This document shows, one piece after another, positions 1 to 5,503 of a stretch of 5,503 bases of DNA; position 1 is the stretch's first letter, and every line of letters starts with the position of its first letter. Below the pieces are notes generated by a model. It searched no databases. It was not told where the DNA came from and saw nothing but the letters and a program-made list of their open reading frames with translations. Made by a program: the position numbers and the translations under genes. Source of the DNA: Bacteroidia bacterium (lineage in GTDB: Bacteria > Bacteroidota > Bacteroidia > Flavobacteriales > Flavobacteriaceae); NCBI GenBank assembly GCA_018679315.1, contig JAHHLF010000015.1, positions 1-5,503 of the forward strand. The letters run 5' to 3'.

Positions 1-589
1 GGAGTCGGTCGAATTCCGGTATTTTAGTTTTAAAATGTGCAATGAATTTTTTGACTCTCGGAACAAAGTTCGGATGGATATCAAACATTAATCCGCCCGG
101 AACATTATAATTCATGGTCAGCCTTGCCCCACAAGTCTCTTCCATTATATCATTGATCATCTCCCGATCCCTGAAACCGTAGAAATAGGTAGTAAGTGCA
201 CCTACATCCATCCCCATTACACCCCACCACAGACAGTGAGAGGAGATCCTGGTAAGCTCTCCAATTATGGTTCTGATGACTTTAACCCGGTCCGGCACCT
301 CCAGTTCTAAGGCATTTTCCACTGCAAGACAAACAGCCTCATTATTAATATTAGCGGAGAGATAATCCATTCGATCTGTCAGATGAACGATCTGCTGATA
401 GCTGTCGCGTTCACACATTTTTTCGATGGACCTGTGAATGTATCCCAGGTCCGGATCCACCTTCTTAATTATCTCCCCATCAATCGTTAGAACTAGTCGC
501 AATACCCCATGAGTAGCCGGGTGTTGGGGCCCCATATTAATGAAGTATTCCTCTGATTTGAAGTTAGATTGAACGGTGGTGGTTTCCAT
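1..589 (-). CDS. nuoD: NADH-quinone oxidoreductase (complex I) subunit D, N-terminal 196 codons, cut by window edge
   Basis: This is the 49-kDa subunit of respiratory complex I, part of the peripheral quinone-reducing module that lines the ubiquinone/menaquinone site with NuoB. I translated it from the ATG at 589-587; the frame stays open to position 2, so the C-terminal half lies outside the window. Visible family motifs are GPQHPATHG (residues 20-28), GYIHRSIEK (49-57), RMDYL (73-77), ELTRISSH (111-118) and a GARLTMNY stretch near 154-161. His27 and Tyr76 align with the quinone-head-binding His38 and Tyr87 of Thermus Nqo4, with the same 49-residue spacing. The gene starts 6 nt after the nuoC stop, so it is cotranscribed and probably translationally coupled. 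NuoD is separate from NuoC here, not fused as in E. coli. The assignment is firm; the full length is unknown. Confidence 0.96.
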   Translation of the reverse strand, partial: METTTVQSNFKSEEYFINMGPQHPATHGVLRLVLTIDGEIIKKVDPDLGYIHRSIEKMCERDSYQQIVHLTDRMDYLSANINNEAVCLAVENALELEVPDRVKVIRTIIGELTRISSHCLWWGVMGMDVGALTTYFYGFRDREMINDIMEETCGARLTMNYNVPGGLMFDIHPNFVPRVKKFIAHFKTKIPEFDRL

Positions 590-595
590 ATGGCC

Positions 596-1096
596 TTATT
601 TGAGGATCATATTTATTTCATCTTCATAGTCTTTTCGCAACGGATACCCTTCCCATTCATCTGTCAGAAAGAGGCGCTTCATATTGGGATGATCTGTAAA
701 CGTGATCCCGAAAAAGTCGAACACCTCGCGCTCGTGGAATTCCGCTGTTTTCCAAATAGAACTAACGGTGGCCAAGACAGGGTTTTCCCTTTCAGGAGTG
801 CTTACTTTTACGACCAATTGGTGCCTGTGCTGAGTTGATTCTAAATGGTAGACTACCCCTAAATCCTCTCCCCAATCTACCCCTGTGAGGCAGAATAAGT
901 AATCAAAACGGGTTTTGTCATCTGACTTAAGCTTTGACATCAGCTCGATCAGATTTTCCGGGGAAATACTCACATTCAGGAATTGTGATTCCTCCTCTGT
1001 GAATGTCAGGGCTGAGGCTTCAGGATCCGGAGACCAGCTTTCTATTTTTCGTTGTAATTCTTCGTTAGTCATTGAAGTATTTTTATAAACCTTCAT
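596..1096 (-). CDS. nuoC: NADH-quinone oxidoreductase (complex I) subunit C, 30-kDa subunit family
   Basis: NuoC is the cofactor-free 30-kDa-type subunit that binds NuoD at the base of the peripheral arm of complex I. The 166-residue product carries the family signature near its C-terminus: EREVFDFFGITFTDHPN (residues 122-138) followed by WEGYPLRKDY (148-157). The N-terminal 60 residues are variable and acidic, as is usual. The start is uncertain. The ATG at 1096 overlaps the end of nuoB by 14 nt and has AAGGA four bases upstream; a second ATG at 1072 (Met9) would begin 10 nt after the nuoB stop and give 158 residues. I list the longer form, but the first eight residues carry no recognised motif. 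Free-standing NuoC, not fused to NuoD, is the common arrangement outside enterobacteria. Function is certain from the signature. Confidence 0.95.
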   Translation of the reverse strand: MKVYKNTSMTNEELQRKIESWSPDPEASALTFTEEESQFLNVSISPENLIELMSKLKSDDKTRFDYLFCLTGVDWGEDLGVVYHLESTQHRHQLVVKVSTPERENPVLATVSSIWKTAEFHEREVFDFFGITFTDHPNMKRLFLTDEWEGYPLRKDYEDEINMILK

Positions 1097-1643
1097 CGAA
1101 TCCTTCGATAGGATTCTTTTTGGCCTTCATGCTTTCCGTTCTGATCTTATTTTGGAGCATCAACATACCCTCCAATAATGCTTCCGGACGCGGCGGACAT
1201 CCTGGCACATAGACATCTACAGGGATCACGTGATCTGCTCCTTTCACCACGGAATACGTATTGTAGAAAAAAGGTCCTCCAGATATAGCACAAGCCCCCA
1301 TAGCAATTACATACCTGGGTTCTGCCATTTGTTCGTAAAGGCGTCGTAAGACCGGAGCCATTTTATTTACTATGGTACCGGCGATAATGATCAGATCGGC
1401 TTGTCTGGGTGAAGGTCGGGCTACTTCAAATCCGAAGCGTGAATAATCGTGACGCGATGCCCCGGTTTGCATCATTTCTATGGCACAGCAACTTGTACCG
1501 AAGTAGAGTGACCAAAGTGAATTAGACCGGCCCCAGTTGATAATTTTGTCTAATGAGGTAACAATTACATTAGCGCCATTTCCAGCAGGAATAACCTTGC
1601 CGGGAAAATCTTCGGGGATCTTCATGTTATTTTCTATTCCCAT
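1083..1643 (-). CDS. nuoB: NADH-quinone oxidoreductase (complex I) subunit B, binds [4Fe-4S] cluster N2
   Basis: NuoB (PSST/20-kDa subunit) holds cluster N2, the terminal iron-sulfur cluster that passes electrons to quinone at the interface with NuoD. All four expected ligands are present in the 186-residue product: the adjacent Cys52-Cys53 in FGTSCCAIEMM, Cys118 in AMGACAISGG and Cys149 in YVPGCPPRPEALLEG. The ARPSPRQADL (residues 75-84) and GTIVNKMAP (89-97) blocks are also typical. The ATG at 1643 overlaps the nuoA stop by 10 nt and has GGAG seven bases upstream, lying within the nuoA reading frame. An in-frame ATG at 1625 (Met7) is a weaker alternative. The 3' end overlaps nuoC. Length is normal for the family, with a lysine-rich, acidic-ended tail after residue 170. 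Confidence 0.98.
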   Translation of the reverse strand: MGIENNMKIPEDFPGKVIPAGNGANVIVTSLDKIINWGRSNSLWSLYFGTSCCAIEMMQTGASRHDYSRFGFEVARPSPRQADLIIIAGTIVNKMAPVLRRLYEQMAEPRYVIAMGACAISGGPFFYNTYSVVKGADHVIPVDVYVPGCPPRPEALLEGMLMLQNKIRTESMKAKKNPIEGFDEGL

Positions 1644-1984
1644 TGTAATGCTCCTTTTTTATAGGCATATAATAATCCCAATCCCAAAATAAACAGGAAG
1701 ATGAGTATCTCGATAAAGGCTACGAAGCCGATTTGTTCGAATACAACAGCCCAAGGGACAAGGAATGCCACTTCTACATCAAAAATCAAAAACAATATAG
1801 CAAACAAGTAATAGCCAACTTTAAACTGAACCCAGGTTGGGCCTATTGTTGGAATACCACTTTCATAGGGTTCTCGTTTCGTGGGACTGTCTGATTTATG
1901 GGACACCAGATTGGAAAGGAAATTGGCCCCCGCCACCATGACGACACCTGCGAGAAAAAAAACAATAATTGCCTCAGAACCCAT
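1634..1984 (-). CDS. nuoA: NADH-quinone oxidoreductase (complex I) subunit A, membrane subunit
   Basis: NuoA is a small integral membrane subunit that packs near the quinone chamber and the start of the proton channel in complex I. The 116-residue product shows three hydrophobic segments at about residues 4-26, 57-79 and 85-107, the expected topology. Between the first two lies the hallmark loop with YESGIP (40-45), and the second segment begins at QFKVGYYLFAILFLIFDVEV. Asp69 and Glu71 in that segment match the conserved acidic pair of the family (Asp79 and Glu81 in E. coli). The gene begins 15 nt after korB ends, with no terminator or room for a separate promoter in that gap, so transcription from korAB very likely continues into the nuo genes. 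It ends inside the start of nuoB. Confidence 0.97.
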   Translation of the reverse strand: MGSEAIIVFFLAGVVMVAGANFLSNLVSHKSDSPTKREPYESGIPTIGPTWVQFKVGYYLFAILFLIFDVEVAFLVPWAVVFEQIGFVAFIEILIFLFILGLGLLYAYKKGALQWE

Positions 1985-1999
1985 ATGTGATCTATTAGA

Positions 2000-3016
2000 T
2001 TAACTCACTTCATAAGTTTCACCAGAAAAGAATAAGTCATCCGTTTTGGTAAAACTTGAATTCGCTTTTACTTCTTCCACCAATGCGCTTACACGTTCTT
2101 CGAATGTGACGTCGGGGAAGCCCCTGATGATCCCCGTAACTAATGGATACTCCGATCTTACAAGCATCTGATGTAAGGTTGGATCCTGAGATTCGGCATC
2201 ATGCACCAGAAGATCCGCTTCAGTGATACCATTTTCTCCCAGGGTCACTACTTCCAATTTAAGGCCATTCAGGACTACTCCTTTATTCCTTTCCTTGCCG
2301 AAGATCATGGGCTTACCGTGTTCAACAAAAAGTTGTTTGTCTTCACGAACAGCCTTATCTGTATACTTGGAAAAGCAGCCATCATTGAATATCGGGCAAT
2401 TTTGAAGCACTTCGATCAAAGAAGTGCCCTTGAATTTTTCCGCCTCTATAAACACCTGGCTCATTTCCTTAGGGGTATTACCACCTACCCTGGCAAAGAA
2501 TCGAGCCTGGGCTCCTAATGCCAATTCCCCGGGATGAAATGGCGGTTGGGTATTCCCAAATGGCGAAGATTTTGTTTTTTGTCCGACTAAGGAAGTCGGG
2601 GAAAACTGCCCTTTTGTAAGGCCGTAGATCTCATTGTTGAACAAAATGACATTCAGGTCGAGATTTCTTCTCAAAACATGAATAAAATGGTTTCCACCAA
2701 TGGCCATGGAATCGCCATCGCCCGTGATCACCCAAACGCTGAGTTCAGGGTTCGCCAGTTTTACGCCTGAAGCAATAGCAGGAGCGCGACCGTGAATACT
2801 GTGCATGCCATACGTATCCATGTAGTAGGGAAATCGGGAAGAACAACCGATCCCTGAGATAAATACCACATCTTCTTTCTTCACGCCAATTTCCGGCAGT
2901 GCTTTTTGAACAGCACGCAAGATCACATAATCATCACATCCCGGGCACCAGCGCACTTCCTGATCACTTGCAAAATCTTTATACGTATACTTCTTATTCG
3001 TCGTTGTTGTTTCCAT
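2000..3016 (-). CDS. korB: 2-oxoacid:ferredoxin oxidoreductase beta subunit (probably 2-oxoglutarate; KorB type)
   Basis: This is the catalytic TPP-binding and [4Fe-4S] subunit of a 2-oxoacid:ferredoxin oxidoreductase, which decarboxylates a 2-oxoacid with CoA and reduces ferredoxin in the cytoplasm. In the 338-residue product, Cys24 and Cys27 (RWCPGC), Cys58 (SGIGCSSR) and Cys207 (LQNCPIFNDG) are placed like the four cluster ligands of archaeal OFOR beta subunits. The TPP/Mg motif runs from GDGDSMAIGGNH (residues 99-110) to FNN (126-128), followed by EIYGLTKGQFSPTS (129-142). A C-terminal region after about residue 230 lacks recognised motifs but is normal in KorB-like proteins. korB starts one base after the korA stop (TAA-G-ATG), so the two are translationally coupled. 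The symbol follows sequence class; substrate preference (2-oxoglutarate against pyruvate or other 2-oxoacids) is inferred and cannot be proven from the sequence. Confidence 0.93.
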   Translation of the reverse strand: METTTTNKKYTYKDFASDQEVRWCPGCDDYVILRAVQKALPEIGVKKEDVVFISGIGCSSRFPYYMDTYGMHSIHGRAPAIASGVKLANPELSVWVITGDGDSMAIGGNHFIHVLRRNLDLNVILFNNEIYGLTKGQFSPTSLVGQKTKSSPFGNTQPPFHPGELALGAQARFFARVGGNTPKEMSQVFIEAEKFKGTSLIEVLQNCPIFNDGCFSKYTDKAVREDKQLFVEHGKPMIFGKERNKGVVLNGLKLEVVTLGENGITEADLLVHDAESQDPTLHQMLVRSEYPLVTGIIRGFPDVTFEERVSALVEEVKANSSFTKTDDLFFSGETYEVS

Positions 3017-3017
3017 C

Positions 3018-4874
3018 TTAGCCTATTACATCATTAATTTTTTCCACCAGCTCATTGGTTCCAAAGGGAAGCCCCTCAATTTTATTGAACTGTTCGATAC
3101 GGGTTTGCGGGAATTGCATTTTCAATATGGATGCGAATTGCCCGGTATTCAGTTCACAAACCAATAGCTTTTTAAATTTTCCAAATACATCTGCCGTGTT
3201 CTTTGGGAGTGGATTGATATAGTTAAAATGTGCCAATCCAATGTTGTCTACTCCTGACTGCTTCAGATCTTTCATGGCTGCATATAAGTTGCCATACGTA
3301 CCACCCCAACCCACTACCAGTAATTCGCCTTCATGTGCAAACTCGGGCTTTAGATCCGGGATGTAGTTTTGTACTCTCTTGATCTTTTCGGCCCGTATAT
3401 CGGTCATGGTTTGATGATTGTCAGGGTCATAAGACACCTGTCCGCTGAGTTTGTCTTTTTCCAGACCCCCAACTCGGTGTTCTAAGCCTGGCGTTCCTGG
3501 TATGGCCCAACTTCTTGCCAGGGTATCTTTATCTCTGTCATAGGGTTGCCATTCGGGACTTCCTTCTTTTATTATTAAGGGTTTAATTTCTGGCATTTCA
3601 TCTACTGACTGGATCTTCCATGGTGCAGACCCATTGGCAATATAACCATCGGTCAGAAGTATAACAGGCGTCATATGCTCCAGGGTCAGTTTGGCTGCCT
3701 CATAGGCATAGTTGAAGCAGTTAGCCGGCGTGCTGGCTGCAATTAAAATGACCGGACTCTCCCCATTCCTGCCAAACATAGCCTGAAGGAGGTCTGATTG
3801 CTCTGTCTTTGTAGGAAGACCTGTTGAAGGTCCGCCTCGCTGAACATCAACCACGACTAATGGCAATTCGAGCATCAACGCCAAGCCCAATGCCTCACCT
3901 TTTAAGGCAAGTCCGGGGCCCGAAGTGGTCGTAATGGCCAGATCTCCGGCAAAAGAGGCACCAATAGCAGAAGAAATACCGGCTATCTCATCTTCAGCCT
4001 GCAGCGCTTTTACTCCAAAATGTTTGTGTTTTACCAATTCATGCAGGATATCAGAAGCCGGGGTAATAGGATAGGAACCGAGAAACAACTCTAATCCTGA
4101 CTTTTCGGCAGCTGCAAGGAAACCCCATGCAGTGGCCGTATTCCCCATAATAATTCGGTACGTACCCGCTGGCATCTTAGCCGGGGCTACGGTATAGTCA
4201 TTTGGAATTAATTCCAGGGTCTCTGCATAAAAATACCCGGCATTAAGCACTTTTGTATTGGACTCAATGAGTTCAGGTTTGGTTTTGAATTTTTTATTAA
4301 AGAATTCAATGGTATGTTCCTTAGAGCGGTTATACATCCAGTAAACCATTCCTAAAGCGAACATGTTTTTACTACGGATGATACTTTTGTTGTCCAAACC
4401 CTGAACATCTTTTAAAGCCTCTTTCGTAAGTGATGTCATGCTTACTTCCACTACCTGATAATTTTCCAGGCTCCCATCTTCAAGCGGGTTGCTTTCGTAT
4501 TTCGCCTTCTCCAGGTTCTTTTTTGTAAAAGCATCGGAATCCACAATGATCATGTGCCCGGGCTTGACCGCTTTTATATTGGTTTTTAACCCGGCGGGAT
4601 TCATAGCCACCAGGAGATCAAGGTTATCGCCCGGTGTACTTATTTCAACACTACCGATATGTACCTGGAAACCTGAAACCCCATATAAGCTACCCTGGGG
4701 CGCGCGGATTTCAGCCGGATAATTTGGGAAGGTGGCTACATCATTCCCAAACATGGCAGATGTGTCGGAGAATTGAGTGCCCGTTAGCTGCATCCCATCA
4801 CCAGAATCTCCGGCAAATCTTACAACTACCTGTTCCAGTATTTGTTTCTTTTGTTCTTCCTTAGCTTCTATCAT
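3018..4874 (-). CDS. korA: 2-oxoacid:ferredoxin oxidoreductase fused gamma-alpha subunit (probably 2-oxoglutarate; KorA type)
   Basis: KorA pairs with KorB to make the heteromeric OFOR. The N-terminal gamma domain spans roughly residues 15-225 (numbered from the ATG chosen here) and has RFAGDSGDGMQLTG and the FPNYPAEIRAPQG block. The alpha pyrimidine-binding domain follows from about 235, with GSYPITPASDILHEL (YPITP is the 2-oxoacid/CoA-site motif of the family), TTTSGPGLALK and QRGGPSTGLPTKTEQSDL. The C-terminal part has VVGWGGTYG and VCELNTGQ. No ferredoxin-like cysteine cluster (delta domain) is present, so electrons must go to a separate ferredoxin. The frame extends two codons upstream to a TTG at 4880, but the ATG at 4874 gives 618 residues and is preferred. 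The gene heads the leftward operon and is divergent from the ferredoxin gene. Aerobic relatives use such enzymes in or beside the TCA cycle; that is family knowledge, not shown here. Confidence 0.94.
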   Translation of the reverse strand: MIEAKEEQKKQILEQVVVRFAGDSGDGMQLTGTQFSDTSAMFGNDVATFPNYPAEIRAPQGSLYGVSGFQVHIGSVEISTPGDNLDLLVAMNPAGLKTNIKAVKPGHMIIVDSDAFTKKNLEKAKYESNPLEDGSLENYQVVEVSMTSLTKEALKDVQGLDNKSIIRSKNMFALGMVYWMYNRSKEHTIEFFNKKFKTKPELIESNTKVLNAGYFYAETLELIPNDYTVAPAKMPAGTYRIIMGNTATAWGFLAAAEKSGLELFLGSYPITPASDILHELVKHKHFGVKALQAEDEIAGISSAIGASFAGDLAITTTSGPGLALKGEALGLALMLELPLVVVDVQRGGPSTGLPTKTEQSDLLQAMFGRNGESPVILIAASTPANCFNYAYEAAKLTLEHMTPVILLTDGYIANGSAPWKIQSVDEMPEIKPLIIKEGSPEWQPYDRDKDTLARSWAIPGTPGLEHRVGGLEKDKLSGQVSYDPDNHQTMTDIRAEKIKRVQNYIPDLKPEFAHEGELLVVGWGGTYGNLYAAMKDLKQSGVDNIGLAHFNYINPLPKNTADVFGKFKKLLVCELNTGQFASILKMQFPQTRIEQFNKIEGLPFGTNELVEKINDVIG

Positions 4875-4906
4875 CTCCAATAGGTTTTACTATAAATTTA
4901 CTTAAT

Positions 4907-4921
4907 CTAATTTTAAATTAG
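4907..4921. repeat. 15-bp palindrome with single central base in the korA leader
   Basis: CTAATTT-T-AAATTAG has perfect 7-bp arms around one central base (4914). With a one-base centre and only AT-rich pairs it is a poor RNA hairpin, so if functional it fits a binding site for a dimeric regulator better than an attenuator. A second, shorter palindrome, TAAATTTA (4893-4900), lies seven bases away on the korA side. AT-rich DNA produces such palindromes by chance, so confidence that it is an operator is low; the repeat itself is plain. Confidence 0.35.
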
Positions 4922-4964
4922 TAGACACCTCAATTTGCCCTGATTTTCTTTAACAAATAAGAGT

Positions 4965-4972
4965 CAAATTTA
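4965..4972 (-). promoter_or_regulatory. Candidate Bacteroidota-type -7 box for the korA-korB-nuo transcript
   Basis: The minus strand reads TAAATTTG here, an exact fit to the TAnnTTTG -7 element used by the primary sigma factor of Bacteroidota. The upstream -33 element is weak: TTC (TTG minus one match) lies 17 bases before it on the minus strand. A start a few bases downstream would give korA a leader of roughly 80 nt that contains the 4907-4921 palindrome. This is a motif match only. Confidence 0.35.
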
Positions 4973-4985
4973 ATTTCAATAACAA

Positions 4986-5015
4986 TTGCGAATTATGACA
5001 TTTATCATTAGTTTG
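4986..5015 (+). promoter_or_regulatory. Candidate promoter for the ferredoxin gene
   Basis: TTG at 4986-4988 is followed by a 19-base spacer and TTAGTTTG at 5008-5015. This matches the TTG-N(17-23)-TAnnTTTG promoter layout of Bacteroidota with one mismatch, at the second base of the -7 box. Transcription would start a little after 5020, giving a leader of about 45 nt. A sigma70-like TTGACA at 5024-5029 has no convincing -10 partner and was not preferred. Confidence 0.3.
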
Positions 5016-5022
5016 AGGGTAT

Positions 5023-5046
5023 ATTGACAGTAATTTCACGGTCAAT
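5023..5046 (+). repeat. Inverted repeat ATTGAC-N12-GTCAAT upstream of the ferredoxin gene
   Basis: Perfect 6-bp arms at 5023-5028 and 5041-5046 are separated by 12 bases, ending 20 bases before the ferredoxin ATG. Centre-to-centre spacing of the half-sites is 18 bp, less than two DNA turns. It could be an operator or a small hairpin in the 5' leader. Only the repeat is seen; its function is guesswork. Confidence 0.3.
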
Positions 5047-5066
5047 GTCGATTAAAACTTAGCATT

Positions 5067-5417
5067 ATGGCCATAATTATCACAGATGAATGTATTAATT
5101 GCGATGCATGTCTTGCAGAATGCCCGAACCATGCCATTTATGAACCGGACCAGGAATGGTCTTATGCTGAAGAAACAGCACTTTCCGGAATGGTCTCTAC
5201 ACCTAAAGGATCAGAGGTTGATGCAGACGTAGAAAACGAGCCTATATCTGACGAATTCTACTACATAGTACCCGAGAAGTGTACTGAATGTAAAGGCTTT
5301 CATGAAGAACCACAATGTGCTGCTGTTTGCCCGGTCGATTGCTGTGTGCCGGATGAAGAGCATGTAGAATCGGAAGAAACACTCCTGGCCAAGAAGACTT
5401 GGCTTCATGGCGAATAA
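5067..5417 (+). CDS. Two-cluster [4Fe-4S] ferredoxin (Allochromatium/Alvin-like spacing), likely acceptor for KorAB
   Basis: This small, acidic, soluble electron carrier has 116 residues. The first cluster motif is CxxCxxCxxxCP at Cys9, Cys12, Cys15 and Cys19. The second is Cys72-x2-Cys75-x8-Cys84-x3-Cys88-P; the x8 insertion is the feature that marks Allochromatium-type 2[4Fe-4S] ferredoxins. Cross-pairing (Cys19 with the second triplet, Cys88 with the first) is expected from the fold. Two extra cysteines follow at 92-93, and a charged tail runs to the end. About 50 residues separate the two motifs, far longer than in clostridial ferredoxins; I recall similar Bacteroidota dicluster ferredoxins with this insert, but could not check. 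The ATG at 5067 places Cys9 where it is expected near the N-terminus, and there is no evident Shine-Dalgarno sequence. Its divergent position beside korAB, which lacks a ferredoxin subunit, suggests it accepts KOR electrons. It is followed by a terminator. Confidence 0.93.
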   Translation: MAIIITDECINCDACLAECPNHAIYEPDQEWSYAEETALSGMVSTPKGSEVDADVENEPISDEFYYIVPEKCTECKGFHEEPQCAAVCPVDCCVPDEEHVESEETLLAKKTWLHGE

Positions 5418-5448
5418 AAGCTGAATTACAGGGATTTCCTGAAAGCAG

Positions 5449-5499
5449 ATAACCATATCTACAGATTTTTTTCAATTCTGTGGATATGGTTATTTTTTT
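5449..5499 (+). terminator. Rho-independent terminator after the ferredoxin gene
   Basis: ATAACCATATCTACAGA (5449-5465) pairs with TCTGTGGATATGGTTAT (5477-5493) to form a 17-bp stem with one G-U wobble and an 11-base loop, followed at once by seven Ts (5493-5499). It begins 31 nt after the ferredoxin stop codon, which suggests a single-gene transcript. On the opposite strand the stem is not followed by a U-run, so it reads as one-directional. Confidence 0.85.
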
Positions 5500-5503
5500 G
5501 AAA

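Larger units (their letters stand above)
4875..5066. promoter_or_regulatory. Divergent intergenic promoter region between korA and the ferredoxin gene
   Basis: This 192-nt AT-rich region contains no credible ORF and must hold the start signals for both the leftward korA-korB-nuo unit and the rightward ferredoxin gene, since both genes face away from it. Candidate promoter boxes and two inverted repeats inside it are listed separately. The shared region would allow coordinated control of the oxidoreductase and its likely electron acceptor, but no regulator or known operator could be identified. Confidence 0.7.

Noticed and set aside
569..838. Plus-strand open frame of 89 codons
   Set aside because: It lies antisense to nuoC and the start of nuoD, both of which have clear family motifs; its translation resembles no family I know.
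1985..1999. Possible operon boundary between korB and nuoA
   Set aside because: The 15-nt gap has no hairpin with a T-run and no promoter boxes, so a separate nuo transcript is not supported by the sequence.
2201..2518. Plus-strand open frames of 105 and 60 codons
   Set aside because: Both are antisense to the C-terminal half of korB, with no promoter, ribosome site or recognisable protein.
3001..3016. KorB and NuoD both begin Met-Glu-Thr-Thr-Thr, suggesting a duplicated start region
   Set aside because: The match is only five residues, codon use differs between the two, and the sequences diverge at once; chance in low-complexity N-termini is enough.
4489..4864. Two overlapping plus-strand open frames of about 76 codons
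   Set aside because: They are antisense to the conserved gamma domain of korA and overlap each other in different frames.
5024..5052. Sigma70-like promoter TTGACA for the ferredoxin gene
   Set aside because: The -10 position at the proper spacing reads GTCGAT, which is not a -10 element, and the Bacteroidota-type layout upstream fits better.
5211..5475. Minus-strand open frames of 81 and 77 codons
   Set aside because: They are antisense to the ferredoxin gene and run through its terminator stem; the ferredoxin frame has all eight cluster cysteines.

Overview
The window looks like a core-metabolism locus from a member of the Bacteroidota, possibly a marine flavobacterial or related lineage. 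This is an inference from moderate-to-low GC, AT-rich intergenic DNA, mostly weak Shine-Dalgarno sequences, a perfect TAnnTTTG promoter box, and protein sequences of the type I associate with that phylum. No alignment could be run. It is not a mobile or defence region: I see no transposase, integrase, CRISPR array, tRNA or rRNA.

Layout. Six genes run leftward (minus strand) as one tight unit: korA (gamma-alpha fusion of a 2-oxoacid:ferredoxin oxidoreductase), korB (its TPP/Fe-S beta subunit), then nuoA, nuoB, nuoC and the first 196 codons of nuoD, which leaves the window at position 1. Junctions, in order of transcription, are a 1-nt gap, a 15-nt gap, a 10-nt overlap, a 14-nt overlap (if nuoC uses its upstream ATG) and a 6-nt gap. 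This strongly suggests one polycistronic transcript. To the right, a 192-nt AT-rich intergenic region separates korA from a divergent plus-strand gene for a 116-residue two-cluster [4Fe-4S] ferredoxin, followed by an intrinsic terminator.

How the genes may work together. KorAB would oxidise a 2-oxoacid, most likely 2-oxoglutarate, with CoA to acyl-CoA and CO2, passing electrons to ferredoxin. It has no built-in ferredoxin subunit, and a ferredoxin gene sits divergently next to it. NuoA-D form part of the membrane arm and quinone-reducing module of respiratory complex I. Placing korAB at the head of a nuo operon suggests that ferredoxin reduced by KOR could feed complex I directly. Whether this complex I has the NADH-input subunits NuoEFG cannot be seen here, because the operon continues beyond the left edge. 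No wholly unfamiliar gene is present. The points of interest are the gene arrangement, the Alvin-type ferredoxin, and palindromic sites between the divergent genes.
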